Positions 16,692-26,126 are shown, numbered from the stretch's first letter. The stretch: 35,219 nt of DNA from Myxococcus llanfairpwllgwyngyllgogerychwyrndrobwllllantysiliogogogochensis (GCF_006636215.1 NZ_VIFM01000105.1:1-35219); one strand, 5' to 3'. Notes: generated from the sequence alone by a model not told the origin. Numbers and translations: made by a program.

Positions 16692-18671
16692 TCACATCGG
16701 CTTCGGGGGGAGCGGCTGGGAGCTGAGGCACCACACGTCGCCGCACACCCGCTCGCAGGAGAGCCCCGCGCACTGGTAGGTGGGCACGTCGCACTGCACG
16801 CCACAACCACCGCAGTTCATGTTGTCGTTGTAGATGTTGATGCACACCCCATTGCAGAGGTGATGGAACGCCGGAGTGTTCCGCCAGCAGGACTGCGTCT
16901 CGGTGGTGTTCGCCGACTGGCAGGAGTCATTGGAGCAGACGGCGCTCGCGACGGAGCGCGACTGCGTGCCAGTCGGATCGCAGTCGTTGTCGAACCCCGC
17001 GCACTCGCTCCAACCGCCGACACTCGAGCCTCCGCAGGACGTGCCATTGGTGCTCCGGCTGCAGGTCCGGCTGTTGGAGTAGTACGTGGGCGAGCACTGC
17101 TCGGACTGGCACTTCTCACGCATGAACTGCATCGACTGCGTCCCTCCGCTGTCACACACGTCGCTGAAGCCCGCGCAGTCGCTCCAGACGTAGCTGCTGT
17201 ACTCGGGGCCACACCAGCTCCCCTCGGTGACACGGCCGCAGGACCGCGACTCCACGTAGGAGTCACTGCCGCATGCCCCGCCCGAGCAGACCTGGCTGGA
17301 GACGGTGCGCTGCTGTGTCCCTGATTGGGCGCAGGTGCTGCTGAAGGAGCAACTGCTCCAGCCGCCCGCGCCTCCCGAACCGCACGAGAGGCCATCCGTG
17401 TCACGGGAGCAGCCCCGGGACTCGGTGGACGAGGAGCCCTGGCAGCTCCCGCTCGAGCACGCGTAGTTCGTCACGCTCCGGGACTGGCTCCCACTCTCCC
17501 CGCAGGTACCGGAGAAGCCCCCACAAGCGCCCCAGCTCCCGGTGCCGCTGCCAGGGCCACAGGAGTTCCCGCTCGTGGTCCGTGCACAGCCCTCGCTCTG
17601 GGTCGCCGTCGATGCCTGGCACTGCCCGCTGGAGCAGGCGTAGGTCGTCACGTCGCGCGAGCGCGAGCCGGACTCGCCACACTCCCCGGAGAAGCCGCCG
17701 CACGCGCTCCAGCCACCGCTCTGCGCGGTGCCACAGGTGGTGCCGTTGGCCACCGCGTCGTCGCCCGGGCACTGCGCGCTGCTGCCCGTGCAGGTCTCCG
17801 CCGCGTCGCAGACGTCCGCCGCGCCCCGGCACAGCGTCCCCGCCGACTTGAAGCTCCACTCCGTCGAGGACAGGCCCGGCTCGCACACCTGGCAGGCTCC
17901 CGAGGGGTTCGTGGCACCGGGCGCATGGAGCGCGCCATCAATCCAGCAGCCGGCCACACACTGCGCCGCTCCGCCGCACACGCTCCCCGCGCCGCAGGAC
18001 GTGCCCGCCGCCACAGGAGGGTGCAGACACGCGCCGACGGCATCACACGCGTCCGCCGTACACGGGTTGCCATCCTCCGGACACGCCGCGCCCACCGGCC
18101 GGAGCGAGTAGGAGCACGTTCCCCCCGAGCAGGTGCCCGCGGACACATGGCACGGGCTCGGCGGGCTGTTGCAGGTCAGCGCGGTTCCCACGCAGCCACT
18201 GGCGCTCTGTCCGTTGCACGTCTCCGCGAGGGTGCAGGCATTGCCGTCATCACACGCCGCACCAGCGGAGCGCACGGTGCACACACCCTCCAACCCCGGC
18301 AGGTCGCAGGCATCACACGCGCCACCACAGGCCTTGTTGCAGCAGACGCCGTCGGCACACAGGCCACTGAGGCAATCCATGCCGGAGATGCACATCTCGC
18401 CGTTGTCACGCTTCGGCCCCGCGAGGGCCTCCACCGTTCCGGTCGGCACGACGTCGACACACGCGCCATCCGCGCAGGCCTGGCCCTCGGGACAGGAGAC
18501 GCCCTGACAGGCTTCGTCGATGCAACTGCCATCCTGGCAGACCTCGCCCGCCTGACAGCCCGCATCGCAGGCCTCGTCCGGCGGGTCGGAGGCGCACCGC
18601 GCCAGGAAGAAGGAGAACACACACACCACGGCGGTTCTGAGCAACACGCTGCCTGAGGACTGAGGACGCAT
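16692..18671 (-). CDS. Cys-rich surface protein with TSP1-like repeats and a Stig1-like tail
   Basis: 659 residues from the ATG at 18671; the start is chosen because it gives a clean signal (MRPQSSGSVLLRTAVVCVFS). A GTG at 18776 overlaps the upstream gene. The export signal ends in LARC, a lipobox-like site with an atypical Arg before the Cys. The N-terminal half has short disulfide-rich units common in myxobacterial surface proteins (CDDGNACTLAETCNG). Five units of about 57 residues follow, resembling thrombospondin type 1 repeats (WSACGGFSGECGESGSRSR, then C.SG.CQ and a TE..GC.R motif). The tail LCNGVCINIYNDNMNCGGCG resembles plant and myxobacterial Stig1 motifs. It lies 88 bases downstream of the PKD-type lipoprotein gene, so both are probably co-transcribed. 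A role in cell-surface or matrix contact is inferred. Confidence 0.82.
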   Translation of the reverse strand: MRPQSSGSVLLRTAVVCVFSFFLARCASDPPDEACDAGCQAGEVCQDGSCIDEACQGVSCPEGQACADGACVDVVPTGTVEALAGPKRDNGEMCISGMDCLSGLCADGVCCNKACGGACDACDLPGLEGVCTVRSAGAACDDGNACTLAETCNGQSASGCVGTALTCNSPPSPCHVSAGTCSGGTCSYSLRPVGAACPEDGNPCTADACDAVGACLHPPVAAGTSCGAGSVCGGAAQCVAGCWIDGALHAPGATNPSGACQVCEPGLSSTEWSFKSAGTLCRGAADVCDAAETCTGSSAQCPGDDAVANGTTCGTAQSGGWSACGGFSGECGESGSRSRDVTTYACSSGQCQASTATQSEGCARTTSGNSCGPGSGTGSWGACGGFSGTCGESGSQSRSVTNYACSSGSCQGSSSTESRGCSRDTDGLSCGSGGAGGWSSCSFSSTCAQSGTQQRTVSSQVCSGGACGSDSYVESRSCGRVTEGSWCGPEYSSYVWSDCAGFSDVCDSGGTQSMQFMREKCQSEQCSPTYYSNSRTCSRSTNGTSCGGSSVGGWSECAGFDNDCDPTGTQSRSVASAVCSNDSCQSANTTETQSCWRNTPAFHHLCNGVCINIYNDNMNCGGCGVQCDVPTYQCAGLSCERVCGDVWCLSSQPLPPKPM

Positions 18672-18759
18672 GGGGGCTCGCAAGAGAAAGGAGGAAGAGA
18701 GGATGCGGTCCACCCGCGAGGCGCCGACACCCGGCCTCGCGGGGGAACGCGGGACAGGC

Positions 18760-21700
18760 TCAGGGCGCGAAGACACCCGTCACGAGCATCGCGCTGGCCT
18801 CGGGCCACGCGGAGCGGAAGGGACGGTTCTGGAAGTCCAGGTTGCCGCTCGAGCGCGCCTCGACGAGGGCGAAGTACCGCTTCCCTGCCTCCAGGACGCC
18901 CGGTGGCACCATGAGCTGCGTCGCGCTCGTGTAGAGCCGGCCTGCCTGGGGGCCCTGGACGGTGCTGCCCTCGCTGTCCACGTAGATTTCGAAGATGCGG
19001 ACCCGGTAGTGCGTGGCGTCGCCCACCGAGGGCGCGCTCCACGCGAGCCGGGGCGTGAGCCCCACGCCGGACAGGGTGCCGAACGCATCCTGCCCGTTGA
19101 GGGTCGGCATCCGCACGGGACTCAGGCGCGGAGTCAGCGGCGCGGCGCCGAAGGCCGGCAGCGCGTCCGCGTACGTCACCGAGGGACGGAAGTACATCGG
19201 CTCCGCCGTGCCTCCGCCCGGCAGCGGCAGTGCGAAGGCCACGGTGAACTCCGTGCTCACCTGCCCCGCCTGCGCGAAGCCCGGGAAGGGATTGCCGTAG
19301 GAGAAGGACAGCGCCCGGTCCCCTCCCCCCACCGGCGGGTAGAACGTCATCAGGTCCGGCGCGGCCGCGTAGGTGCCACGCGTCCCATCCGGGAAGGCCG
19401 ACACGTAGAGCGCGTGCGAGTCCACCTGGGCCGCGGGATGGACCGCCGTCCGCAAGCCCTCGAAGGTGGTGGCACGCCAGTCGACGAGGAGGCCCTGGTC
19501 CTGGGGCAGCGCCGCCATCGTCCCCGCCACGGAGGTGGTGGTGGCGTTCGCGACGGTGGCCGTGGTGGTGAAGGCCCGGGTGGCCGCGCTGTAGGTGAGC
19601 GTCTCGCCCGCCTCGGTGCCGCCCGGAGTCTTGGTGGAGAGCTGGTGGAACGTCAGGCTGTCACCCCGCGCCGACTCCAGCAGCCGCGAGCCCGGGATGC
19701 CTCGGTAGCGCAGCGTCTGCGTCCAGCGGACGGCACCAGCGGTGGGCGCGGTGCCGGCCTGGTGGAGCAACTGCACGCCCTGCCCCCACAGCCCCACGCT
19801 CGCGGAGAAGACCTCCAGGTAGTCCTCGGCCTGCCAGGTCGCGAGCCCCTGGAGGTCGACGGCGAGGTACGTCGTGTTGGCTGGCACCACCGCGTCCGGG
19901 CGCCCCTGGACGGACGTGCCCAGGTCCACTGAGCGCGACGACGTCACGATGTAGTCCGAGCCGATGCGCAGGTAGTACGCGCCGCGCGGCACGCTGGAGA
20001 TGGAGAACGTCCCCGCCGCCGTGCCCGTCCCCGGGTACGTGGCGAAGCCACCATCCTGCCGTTCCACGAGGGCGGAGATGGTCGTCGCGCTCAGGTCGAG
20101 GCTCCGCTGCACCAGGACATTGCCCGTGGTGAGGTGGTCATCCAGCCGGCTGCCCTGGATGACGAGGGGATGCACCGTGAAGGCCGCGCTGCTCACCGAC
20201 GGAAGTCCCGCCGAGGAGGCCACCAGCGTGTAGCCCACGTCCGACGCGTCGATGGAGAGCCCCGTGAAGGTCGCGACGCCCGCCACCAGCGTGGCCGACG
20301 CGGTGCCCGAAAGGACGCCTCCGCCCGGGTTGTCACCGATGGACAGCGTCACCACACCGGACGACACCGGCACGTTGCGCCCCAGGCTGTCGAGCAGCTC
20401 GACCTGGATGTCGGGGGAGATGGGCGCGGTCGCCAGGACGTCGGTGGGCTGGGTGCGGAACACCATGGCCGTGGGGCACGAGAGCCCGCGCCACGTCAGC
20501 GGGAAGGACTGGAGCGTCTCCAACCCCTCCGCGTCGGCGACGCGCACCGTCACCACCGGCGCCACCTGCGCGTCCACGCAGGCGGGCGCCGTCCAGAGGA
20601 CCTCACTGGCGTCACCGCCGCTGGTCGGAGCACCGAGCGCGCCCGTGTTCGTCTCCCAGGCGAAGGTCAGCGCGGAGCCCTCGGGGTCCACGGCACGAAC
20701 GCTGAAGCGAAGCACGCTGCCGGCCGACGCGTTGCGCGAGGTCTGGAAGGCGCTGGTAATCCGGGGCGCGACATTGGGGGCCACCGGCGGGCCGACGCAG
20801 ACTCCGAGCCGACCGAAGCCCTCGCCGCCCCTGCCATCCGCCACCCGCACCGTCAATTGGCAGTTGTCGCACGTGGCATTCGCCGGCACCGACGTGGGCG
20901 TGAAGCGAGCATTGCGTGAGCCGGCATCGGTCCAGGTGCCCTCGCACGACGCGCTCCACGAATACGCCAGCGACGTGGCGGAATCGTCATTGTCCGTTCC
21001 CTGGGCGCTGACGACGATGGCCTGCCCGGGGACGACCTGCGTGGGGGCGCCCGTCAGTGAGACCACCTCTGGCCAGGCGTTGAATCGGACGATGACCTCC
21101 GCGGTGCCCACGCCCGTCCCATCCACCTGGATGACGAAGCTGACAGAGGTGGACGCACCCAACTGGTCGGAGACGGTGAGCGTCAGCGTGACAATCCCTT
21201 CCGTCGCGGGCGCCGTCCACCGGGCCCGCCGGCTGGCCGCGTTGTCGAAGGTGCCCGCAGTGGCGGTCCACGCGTACGAGAGGACGTCACCAGGGTTGGG
21301 ATCCCGCGCCGTCGCCAGGAGGTCGACGAAGCCGCCCACCTCCACCGAGGAGCGCGACACGACGAGTGAGGTGATGATGGGGCCCGCGTTGGAGAACTCG
21401 GGCGACGGGTCCACCTGCTGGAGCAGGATGTTCACCTGCACCGTCTGGTTGGCGGTGATGGTGACCCCCGTGGCCTCGCCCCGGAAGATGAGCTTGTCCT
21501 GGGCGTCATAGGCGGAGGCCCGGAAGCGCCGCTCGGAGCCGGCGCGAATGACGCTCATCAGCCCCGTCCACACCGTGGTGTCCTCCACCAACTGGACGGT
21601 CGTCGCGGGGATGTCGGCGGCATCCAGGATGACCTCGACACGCTGGACGTCATCCGCTGTCACGGCTTGTTGCACCGAGATGGCGAAGCGCGCCGAGCCA

Positions 21701-21828
21701 TCCTCGGCGGAGGGAGCTGGAAGGCTGTCTTCACGCTGGCAGCCCACCAGGGAGAGAACGACAGACACGACGACCAGGGTCTGTCTCCAGAGTGGAGACA
21801 GCACCCGGAAGGATGCTTGAGTGTGCAT
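18760..21828 (-). CDS. Large lipoprotein with PKD/Ig-like domains
   Basis: 1022 residues from the ATG at 21828, although no ribosome site precedes it and a GTG eight codons in could be the true start. The lipoprotein signal ends LVGC (Cys30). After a 100-residue domain of unknown type come at least two PKD/cadherin-like Ig domains: one with DPNPGDVLSYAWTATAGTFD and VTLTLTVSDQLG, and another with DPEGSALTFAWETNTGALG and VTVRVADAEG. A third region has VELLDSLGRNVPVSSGVVTL, as in Big_1-like invasin domains. The C-terminal 400 residues are beta-rich without a recognised family. Such proteins sit on the outer membrane or surface. It is the first gene of a probable two-gene unit with the Cys-rich TSP1-like protein and divergent from the 22239 gene. 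Confidence 0.82.
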   Translation of the reverse strand: MHTQASFRVLSPLWRQTLVVVSVVLSLVGCQREDSLPAPSAEDGSARFAISVQQAVTADDVQRVEVILDAADIPATTVQLVEDTTVWTGLMSVIRAGSERRFRASAYDAQDKLIFRGEATGVTITANQTVQVNILLQQVDPSPEFSNAGPIITSLVVSRSSVEVGGFVDLLATARDPNPGDVLSYAWTATAGTFDNAASRRARWTAPATEGIVTLTLTVSDQLGASTSVSFVIQVDGTGVGTAEVIVRFNAWPEVVSLTGAPTQVVPGQAIVVSAQGTDNDDSATSLAYSWSASCEGTWTDAGSRNARFTPTSVPANATCDNCQLTVRVADGRGGEGFGRLGVCVGPPVAPNVAPRITSAFQTSRNASAGSVLRFSVRAVDPEGSALTFAWETNTGALGAPTSGGDASEVLWTAPACVDAQVAPVVTVRVADAEGLETLQSFPLTWRGLSCPTAMVFRTQPTDVLATAPISPDIQVELLDSLGRNVPVSSGVVTLSIGDNPGGGVLSGTASATLVAGVATFTGLSIDASDVGYTLVASSAGLPSVSSAAFTVHPLVIQGSRLDDHLTTGNVLVQRSLDLSATTISALVERQDGGFATYPGTGTAAGTFSISSVPRGAYYLRIGSDYIVTSSRSVDLGTSVQGRPDAVVPANTTYLAVDLQGLATWQAEDYLEVFSASVGLWGQGVQLLHQAGTAPTAGAVRWTQTLRYRGIPGSRLLESARGDSLTFHQLSTKTPGGTEAGETLTYSAATRAFTTTATVANATTTSVAGTMAALPQDQGLLVDWRATTFEGLRTAVHPAAQVDSHALYVSAFPDGTRGTYAAAPDLMTFYPPVGGGDRALSFSYGNPFPGFAQAGQVSTEFTVAFALPLPGGGTAEPMYFRPSVTYADALPAFGAAPLTPRLSPVRMPTLNGQDAFGTLSGVGLTPRLAWSAPSVGDATHYRVRIFEIYVDSEGSTVQGPQAGRLYTSATQLMVPPGVLEAGKRYFALVEARSSGNLDFQNRPFRSAWPEASAMLVTGVFAP

Positions 21829-22238
21829 AGAGAGGGAGATGTGAAGAGAGGGGACCCTGCCCGCGACGGACAGGCAGACACTTCACCGGGAGGCTCGCGA
21901 CGCGAGTTCCAGCGGCGATGCTCTTATCACTCAATAAAAGTCTTTCAATTTTTCAACCAGACAAGCTCTCGACTCAAGACATGGATGTCAATTCCCACCC
22001 TCGGTGGGGCCGCACCCGGGACGCACTGTCATCCACGACCCGGCGCCTACAGTCCCCCACGAGCGCGTCCAGGCAGACGTCAGGCCTGACACAGCGGTTC
22101 GATGGACCCACAAGGTCCCCCTTCCACGCCTGCGCCCCGTCTTTGACACCTCGCGACAAGGCAGCTTAATCTTGATTTGCACGAATAAGCCCGACCCTAA
22201 GACAGGGCCGGGAACCTCCGTTGGACCAGGAGCAACCC
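21829..22238. other. Divergent intergenic region with an AT-rich patch
   Basis: 410 bases with no convincing gene. Bases of about 21920-21960 are strikingly AT-rich for this genome (ataaaagtctttcaattttt) and lie 90-130 bases before the PKD lipoprotein start, so they probably hold its promoter; on the minus strand TTGAAA is followed by a GATAAG-like -10. The plus-strand promoter at 22143-22172 is listed separately. Confidence 0.5.
22143..22172 (+). promoter_or_regulatory. Sigma-70-type promoter for the 22239 gene
   Basis: A perfect -35 TTGACA (22143-22148), an 18-base spacer and a -10 TAATCT (22167-22172) that keeps the three most conserved -10 bases. It is 66 bases before the start codon. 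Confidence 0.6.
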
Positions 22239-23201
22239 ATGGACTCTCCTTTCCATCGACTCGTCATCAAGCCCGCCCTCGCGATGACCGCCCTGTCTGT
22301 GGTCATGGCGGCTTCGCTGACACCGGCCATGCCCAGGCAAGGCGTGGTGCCTCCCCTGACGAACTGGGACCTGGCCGCGGCGCCCCAGCGCACACCGAAC
22401 ACCGAGATGCCGTTTGGCTTCGTCGAGAAGTTCGACGTCGACAACTACACGGACCTCATCTTCGAGGAGAGTCTCAATCCCCGCGCGCAGATTCTCAGGC
22501 GCACCCACACGACCGTGAACTGCTACAGCGGGGGCTGTGCCCGCTTCGACGTGCGGCCAGGCTATGTGGCCCAAGGTGATACCGGAATCCTGCTCAACCA
22601 CCAGAACGGCCTGCGCGCGAACGTCGGCTACATGGTTTATTACGGTCTCGATTGGCCGGCGACGATGCGCGGCGCGGGCCACAAGCACGTTCTGGTCTAC
22701 GACGACGTCTCCAACGGCGGCAGGAACATCCGCCCGATGGTGACCGAGGGGGCCCTCGAAACGGCGTCCGGCCAGTACGCCTACCGCGGCTTTCGCGCGT
22801 GCAACAACGCCGCCGGAATCTGCGCCGACGAATTCAGTTCACATTGGGCCCCCTCCACTCCGACGACCAGGCACTCCTTCCAGATGGAGCAGTTCCTGGA
22901 GCAATGGCTCTATGTGGAGTTCGAGGTCGTCATTGGAGGGCTCAACACGCTCTACATCTGGTCTCGGGACGGGCGCCTCCAACACCGCATCGGCTTCTGC
23001 AATGGTGGGGTCACCACCGAGGGCTGGAACTGCGGCAACCTGAATGTCGTTGCGCAGCCACTCGACTACAGCCGCATCCTGGCCTATTTCGGTGACCGCC
23101 CCAACAATGCCATCACCGCGAACAGCTACGTCTTGATTGACAACATCCGTGTTGGCAACGCGTTCATGGGGCCACCGGCCGGCTTCATCCAGGCCCCCTG
23201 A
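22239..23201 (+). CDS. Secreted protein of unknown function, probably jelly-roll/lectin-like
   Basis: 320 residues from the ATG at 22239 with an AGGAG ribosome site seven bases upstream; a TTG at 22221 would add six residues but has no such site. Residues of about 10-35 (KPALAMTALSVVMAASLTPA) form a signal peptide. The mature part has paired Cys motifs (NCYSGGCARFDV, RACNNAAGICADEF, GFCNGG with WNCGN) and a closing strand SYVLIDNIRVGNAF. That kind of ending is usual in concanavalin A-like beta-jelly-roll domains of polysaccharide-binding or -cleaving proteins. No catalytic motif is recognisable, so the enzyme class is left open. The stop TGA is followed in the same frame by an open remnant (see next entry). 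Confidence 0.78.
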   Translation: MDSPFHRLVIKPALAMTALSVVMAASLTPAMPRQGVVPPLTNWDLAAAPQRTPNTEMPFGFVEKFDVDNYTDLIFEESLNPRAQILRRTHTTVNCYSGGCARFDVRPGYVAQGDTGILLNHQNGLRANVGYMVYYGLDWPATMRGAGHKHVLVYDDVSNGGRNIRPMVTEGALETASGQYAYRGFRACNNAAGICADEFSSHWAPSTPTTRHSFQMEQFLEQWLYVEFEVVIGGLNTLYIWSRDGRLQHRIGFCNGGVTTEGWNCGNLNVVAQPLDYSRILAYFGDRPNNAITANSYVLIDNIRVGNAFMGPPAGFIQAP

Positions 23202-23450
23202 CCCGCGCGCTATCGCAGCGTGGAGGTGGGCGACATCCAGGTGGTACGCAGGGGCGCGGCCACCTGGTTCGACTTTGGCGACTGGAAGAGCGAGGTCGCT
23301 TCGCGGCGCGGTGATGACGGCACGCTCACGCTCGTAGGCAGCTCGCCGGGTGAGGACGGCTATGAGTTCGTCGTCGCGAACAAGGACAGCAAGAAGTCGC
23401 TGGTGCTCCGCGATGCGCAGCATGAGTACGTGTTCATGGAAGCGGAGTAA
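23202..23450 (+). pseudogene. In-frame 3' remnant of another gene
   Basis: Directly after the TGA at 23199-23201, the same frame stays open for 82 codons to a TAA (23448-23450) and reads like genuine protein (RYRSVEVGDIQVVRRGAATW and, later, KKSLVLRDAQHEYVFMEAE). A GTG at 23220 could start a 76-residue product but has no ribosome site. The sequence resembles the C-terminal end of a larger enzyme, perhaps a serine-hydrolase type protein, from memory only. The simplest reading is a gene that lost its 5' part by deletion beside the 22239 gene. Stop-codon read-through giving a 403-residue protein is an alternative. Confidence 0.45.
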
Positions 23451-23481
23451 GGCGCATCGTCGCCACGGCGTCTTGCGCCCG

Positions 23482-23507
23482 GTCCGCTGACGCAGTCCGC
23501 TGACGCA
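23482..23507. repeat. 13-bp tandem duplication
   Basis: Two adjacent copies of gtccgctgacgca upstream of the first fusion gene. It may be a replication slip; a regulatory role is not evident. Confidence 0.6.
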
Positions 23508-23628
23508 GTCTGCCAATCTGACTGGTCTTGCTGCGTCACCTCTGCCCTGACGGTCTCCAAGTCCCCGTTATCACCCTCACTCCTCCACGGCCGACACAGA
23601 CCGGATACTGGCTCCGAGAGACTGCCGG

Positions 23629-23656
23629 TTACCGCGAAAAAGTCATGAGATAGAGT
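23629..23656 (+). promoter_or_regulatory. Possible promoter of the first fusion gene
   Basis: TTACCG (23629-23634), a 16-base spacer and TAGAGT (23651-23656), 37 bases before the ATG. Only 3 of 6 and 4 of 6 consensus bases match, so this is weak support. Confidence 0.3.
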
Positions 23657-23693
23657 CTCAGCGCGCACACCCCTGCCCACTGAAGGCTCTCGA

Positions 23694-26126
23694 ATGAACA
23701 GCACGGCGAAGCAGTCCTGCAAGACGGTGTCGGACCGCAAATGGACCCTGAGCACGTTCATGGAGTTCTATGAACGCGTCTTGGGGCCCAAGCTCTTCAA
23801 GCCCTACGGCGAGCTCCTCGTCCGTGAGATCCGCAAGGACATCCGGCCGGAAGCTCCCGTCACGAGCATCCTCGAGGTCGCCTGTGGGACGGGCCGAATC
23901 ACCACGCATCTCTACGAGGAGCTGGCCAGGCCGCTGAACCTGAAACTGGTTGCAACGGACCTCTCCAAGATTGCCATCGAGGTGTGCAAGACGGTGGTGG
24001 GCGACGACCTCAATCGGGACGTCGAGTTCCATGCCGACGTCGACATGGCGGACCTGCCTTTCAGCAACGACAGCTTCGACATCATCGTCTGTGGCTTTGG
24101 CCTGATGTTTCCACCCGACAAGAGCAAGGTCGCGCGGGAGTTCAAGCGAGTCCTTCGTCCGGGAGGGAAGATCTACGGCACGGTCTTCCATTACAATGAG
24201 CTGTTTGGCCTGACGCTGGAGCAGACGCAGAAGCTCTTCGGCGCTCCCTCGGCCATCCTGGATGGAGCGCTCAGCCTGAGCGATCATTCAGCTATCACGA
24301 GCGCGTTCTCCATGGAGGGGCTCGCCAGGGGCGTCGCGGAGGTCGTGACGTCGTGTCCCCTGACCTTCCATCTGGACGAGCAGGACACGAGAGAATTCCT
24401 CTTCAATACCTGCGTCTTGCTGGAGGAGTTCAACCAGTGCGACACCCTCACCCGGGAGGCGTATCTCGATACGATTCTCGGAGAGCTTCGTGCGCATGTT
24501 CCCAGCCAGAACTATGCGGTCAATGCCTGGCTCCTGCGCGGTGCGGTTGACGAGGCCAGCAAGCAGACCGTTGCTGTCAGCGCCCTGCCCGACTTCGGTG
24601 AACTCAGCGCGTTCCGTGCGATGGCGCCGGAACTCGTCGAGAGTCGAGATGATCGGTTGCTCCCGCTTTCCGATGCACCTGCCCTGCGCCGATACCAGGC
24701 AATGAAGTCAGCCTTCCTGGCCGAGCATCCGGAGTATCCCGACGACGAAGTGGAAGCCCTGAGACGCGAGGAGTTCTCACGCCTGGATGCACAACGGGTG
24801 ACCTATCTGGATCATGTGGGCGGTGGCATCGCTCCAGAGAGCCTCATCGAGCATGACTACCAGGTCCTGAAGAATACGATCCTCGGCAATCCCCACACCG
24901 GCTCGAAGGCCACCGAGGAGGCGCACGAGAAGGCCCGTTCGGAGATCTACCGGTTCTTCCGCTGCTCGCCGGAGGAGTACGAGATCATCTTCACCCCGAA
25001 CGCCAGCGGCGCCATCAGGCTGGTCGCGGAGTCGTTCCCCTTCGAGAGCGGCTCGGAGCTCCTGCTCGCCAAGGACAACCACACCTCCATCCACGGCATC
25101 CGGGAATTCGCCAGGTCCAAGGGCGCGTCTGTCAAGTACGTCCCCCTGAACAAGGAACTGCTGCTCCTCGAGAGTTCGCTGGAGCGCATGCTCGAGAAGC
25201 TCGACAGGAACCACGCCCACCTTTTCGCGTTCCCCGCGCAGTCCAACGCCACGGGCGCGAAGCATGACCTGAAATGGATCAAGCGCGCTCAAGAGCGCGG
25301 AGCGATGGTCCTGTGTGACGCGGCGGCGTTCGTCCCCCTGTCGGCGTTCGATTTCGAGACCTATCAACCGGACTTCGTCCCGGTCTCCCTCTACAAGATA
25401 TTTGGCTATCCGACCGGGGCCGGCTGTCTCATCGCGAAGAGAGCATCCCTGCGCAAGCTGACCCCGCCGTCCTTCGCCGGTGGAGCGGTGTGTTACTACT
25501 CCGGGCCGTGGTCTACCACGGACAGGATGTTGCACCATGACCAGGGGCGCCAGTTCGAAATCGGTACGCCCAACTACGCATCCTTCCATGCCATCGCCTA
25601 TGGCTTCGAATTCATCTCCAGACTCGGAGTCGGCCACATCGGCGGTCGAGCGAACGCGCTGGCTCGATGGCTCGAAACGCAGTTGCAGTCACTGCGGCAT
25701 GAAATCAAGGCCAAGGGCCCCCTCTGTCGAGTCTATGGCCCCGCGCCGGAAGACAAGGGCGCGACGGTCATGATGAACGTGTTCGACTGCTACAACGCGG
25801 TCTTCCCGCACGCCCAGGTCAAGAGAGCCGCCGAGTCCTTTGGCATCACCCTGCGCAATGGCTGCTTCTGCAACCTGGGCGCGGTACAGCACGCCACCTA
25901 CTCGACCGCGGGCTCGGAACACTGCGAACTCGACAAGAAGCGGAAGATCCTCGACTGCAAGACCTTTGATGAGGAGGTCCTCACCAAGGGGCTCTGCGGA
26001 GCCGTTCGCGTTTCGTTCGGCCTCGGCTCGAACTTCCGCGACGCCTATCGTTTCTATCTGTTCGCGAAGTCCTTGATGAACACCGAGACCTCGCGGCTGG
26101 AAGACCATCTGGCCGCCGCTTCGTGA
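23694..26126 (+). CDS. Methyltransferase / Moco-sulfurase-like (NifS, class V) fusion protein, copy 1
   Basis: 810 residues. About 1-260 form a class I SAM-dependent methyltransferase: motif I ILEVACGTGR (Glu61 region), acidic motif ATDLSK, ADLPFSNDSFDII and RVLRPGGKIYGTVF. About 260-370 link the domains. About 370-800 match the NifS-like domain of molybdenum-cofactor sulfurase: YLDHVGG, LGNPHTGSKAT, FAFPAQSNATG, CDAAAF (Asp542), SLYKIFGYPTG with the PLP lysine Lys568, QFEIGTPNY, RNGCFCNLGA (Cys724, Cys726) and GAVRVSFG. MOCOS members take sulfur from cysteine as an enzyme persulfide; their C-terminal MOSC domain is absent here, and the third Cys of their GCFCN.GAC loop is Val. The link between sulfur mobilisation and methylation is inference. 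GC is lower than in neighbours. The ribosome site is weak (GAAGG). About 89 % identical to copy 2. Confidence 0.85.
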   Translation: MNSTAKQSCKTVSDRKWTLSTFMEFYERVLGPKLFKPYGELLVREIRKDIRPEAPVTSILEVACGTGRITTHLYEELARPLNLKLVATDLSKIAIEVCKTVVGDDLNRDVEFHADVDMADLPFSNDSFDIIVCGFGLMFPPDKSKVAREFKRVLRPGGKIYGTVFHYNELFGLTLEQTQKLFGAPSAILDGALSLSDHSAITSAFSMEGLARGVAEVVTSCPLTFHLDEQDTREFLFNTCVLLEEFNQCDTLTREAYLDTILGELRAHVPSQNYAVNAWLLRGAVDEASKQTVAVSALPDFGELSAFRAMAPELVESRDDRLLPLSDAPALRRYQAMKSAFLAEHPEYPDDEVEALRREEFSRLDAQRVTYLDHVGGGIAPESLIEHDYQVLKNTILGNPHTGSKATEEAHEKARSEIYRFFRCSPEEYEIIFTPNASGAIRLVAESFPFESGSELLLAKDNHTSIHGIREFARSKGASVKYVPLNKELLLLESSLERMLEKLDRNHAHLFAFPAQSNATGAKHDLKWIKRAQERGAMVLCDAAAFVPLSAFDFETYQPDFVPVSLYKIFGYPTGAGCLIAKRASLRKLTPPSFAGGAVCYYSGPWSTTDRMLHHDQGRQFEIGTPNYASFHAIAYGFEFISRLGVGHIGGRANALARWLETQLQSLRHEIKAKGPLCRVYGPAPEDKGATVMMNVFDCYNAVFPHAQVKRAAESFGITLRNGCFCNLGAVQHATYSTAGSEHCELDKKRKILDCKTFDEEVLTKGLCGAVRVSFGLGSNFRDAYRFYLFAKSLMNTETSRLEDHLAAAS

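Noticed and set aside
17325..18656. 443-codon plus-strand frame
   Set aside because: Antisense to the Cys-rich TSP1-like protein; Ala/Arg/Gly-rich product with no ribosome site.
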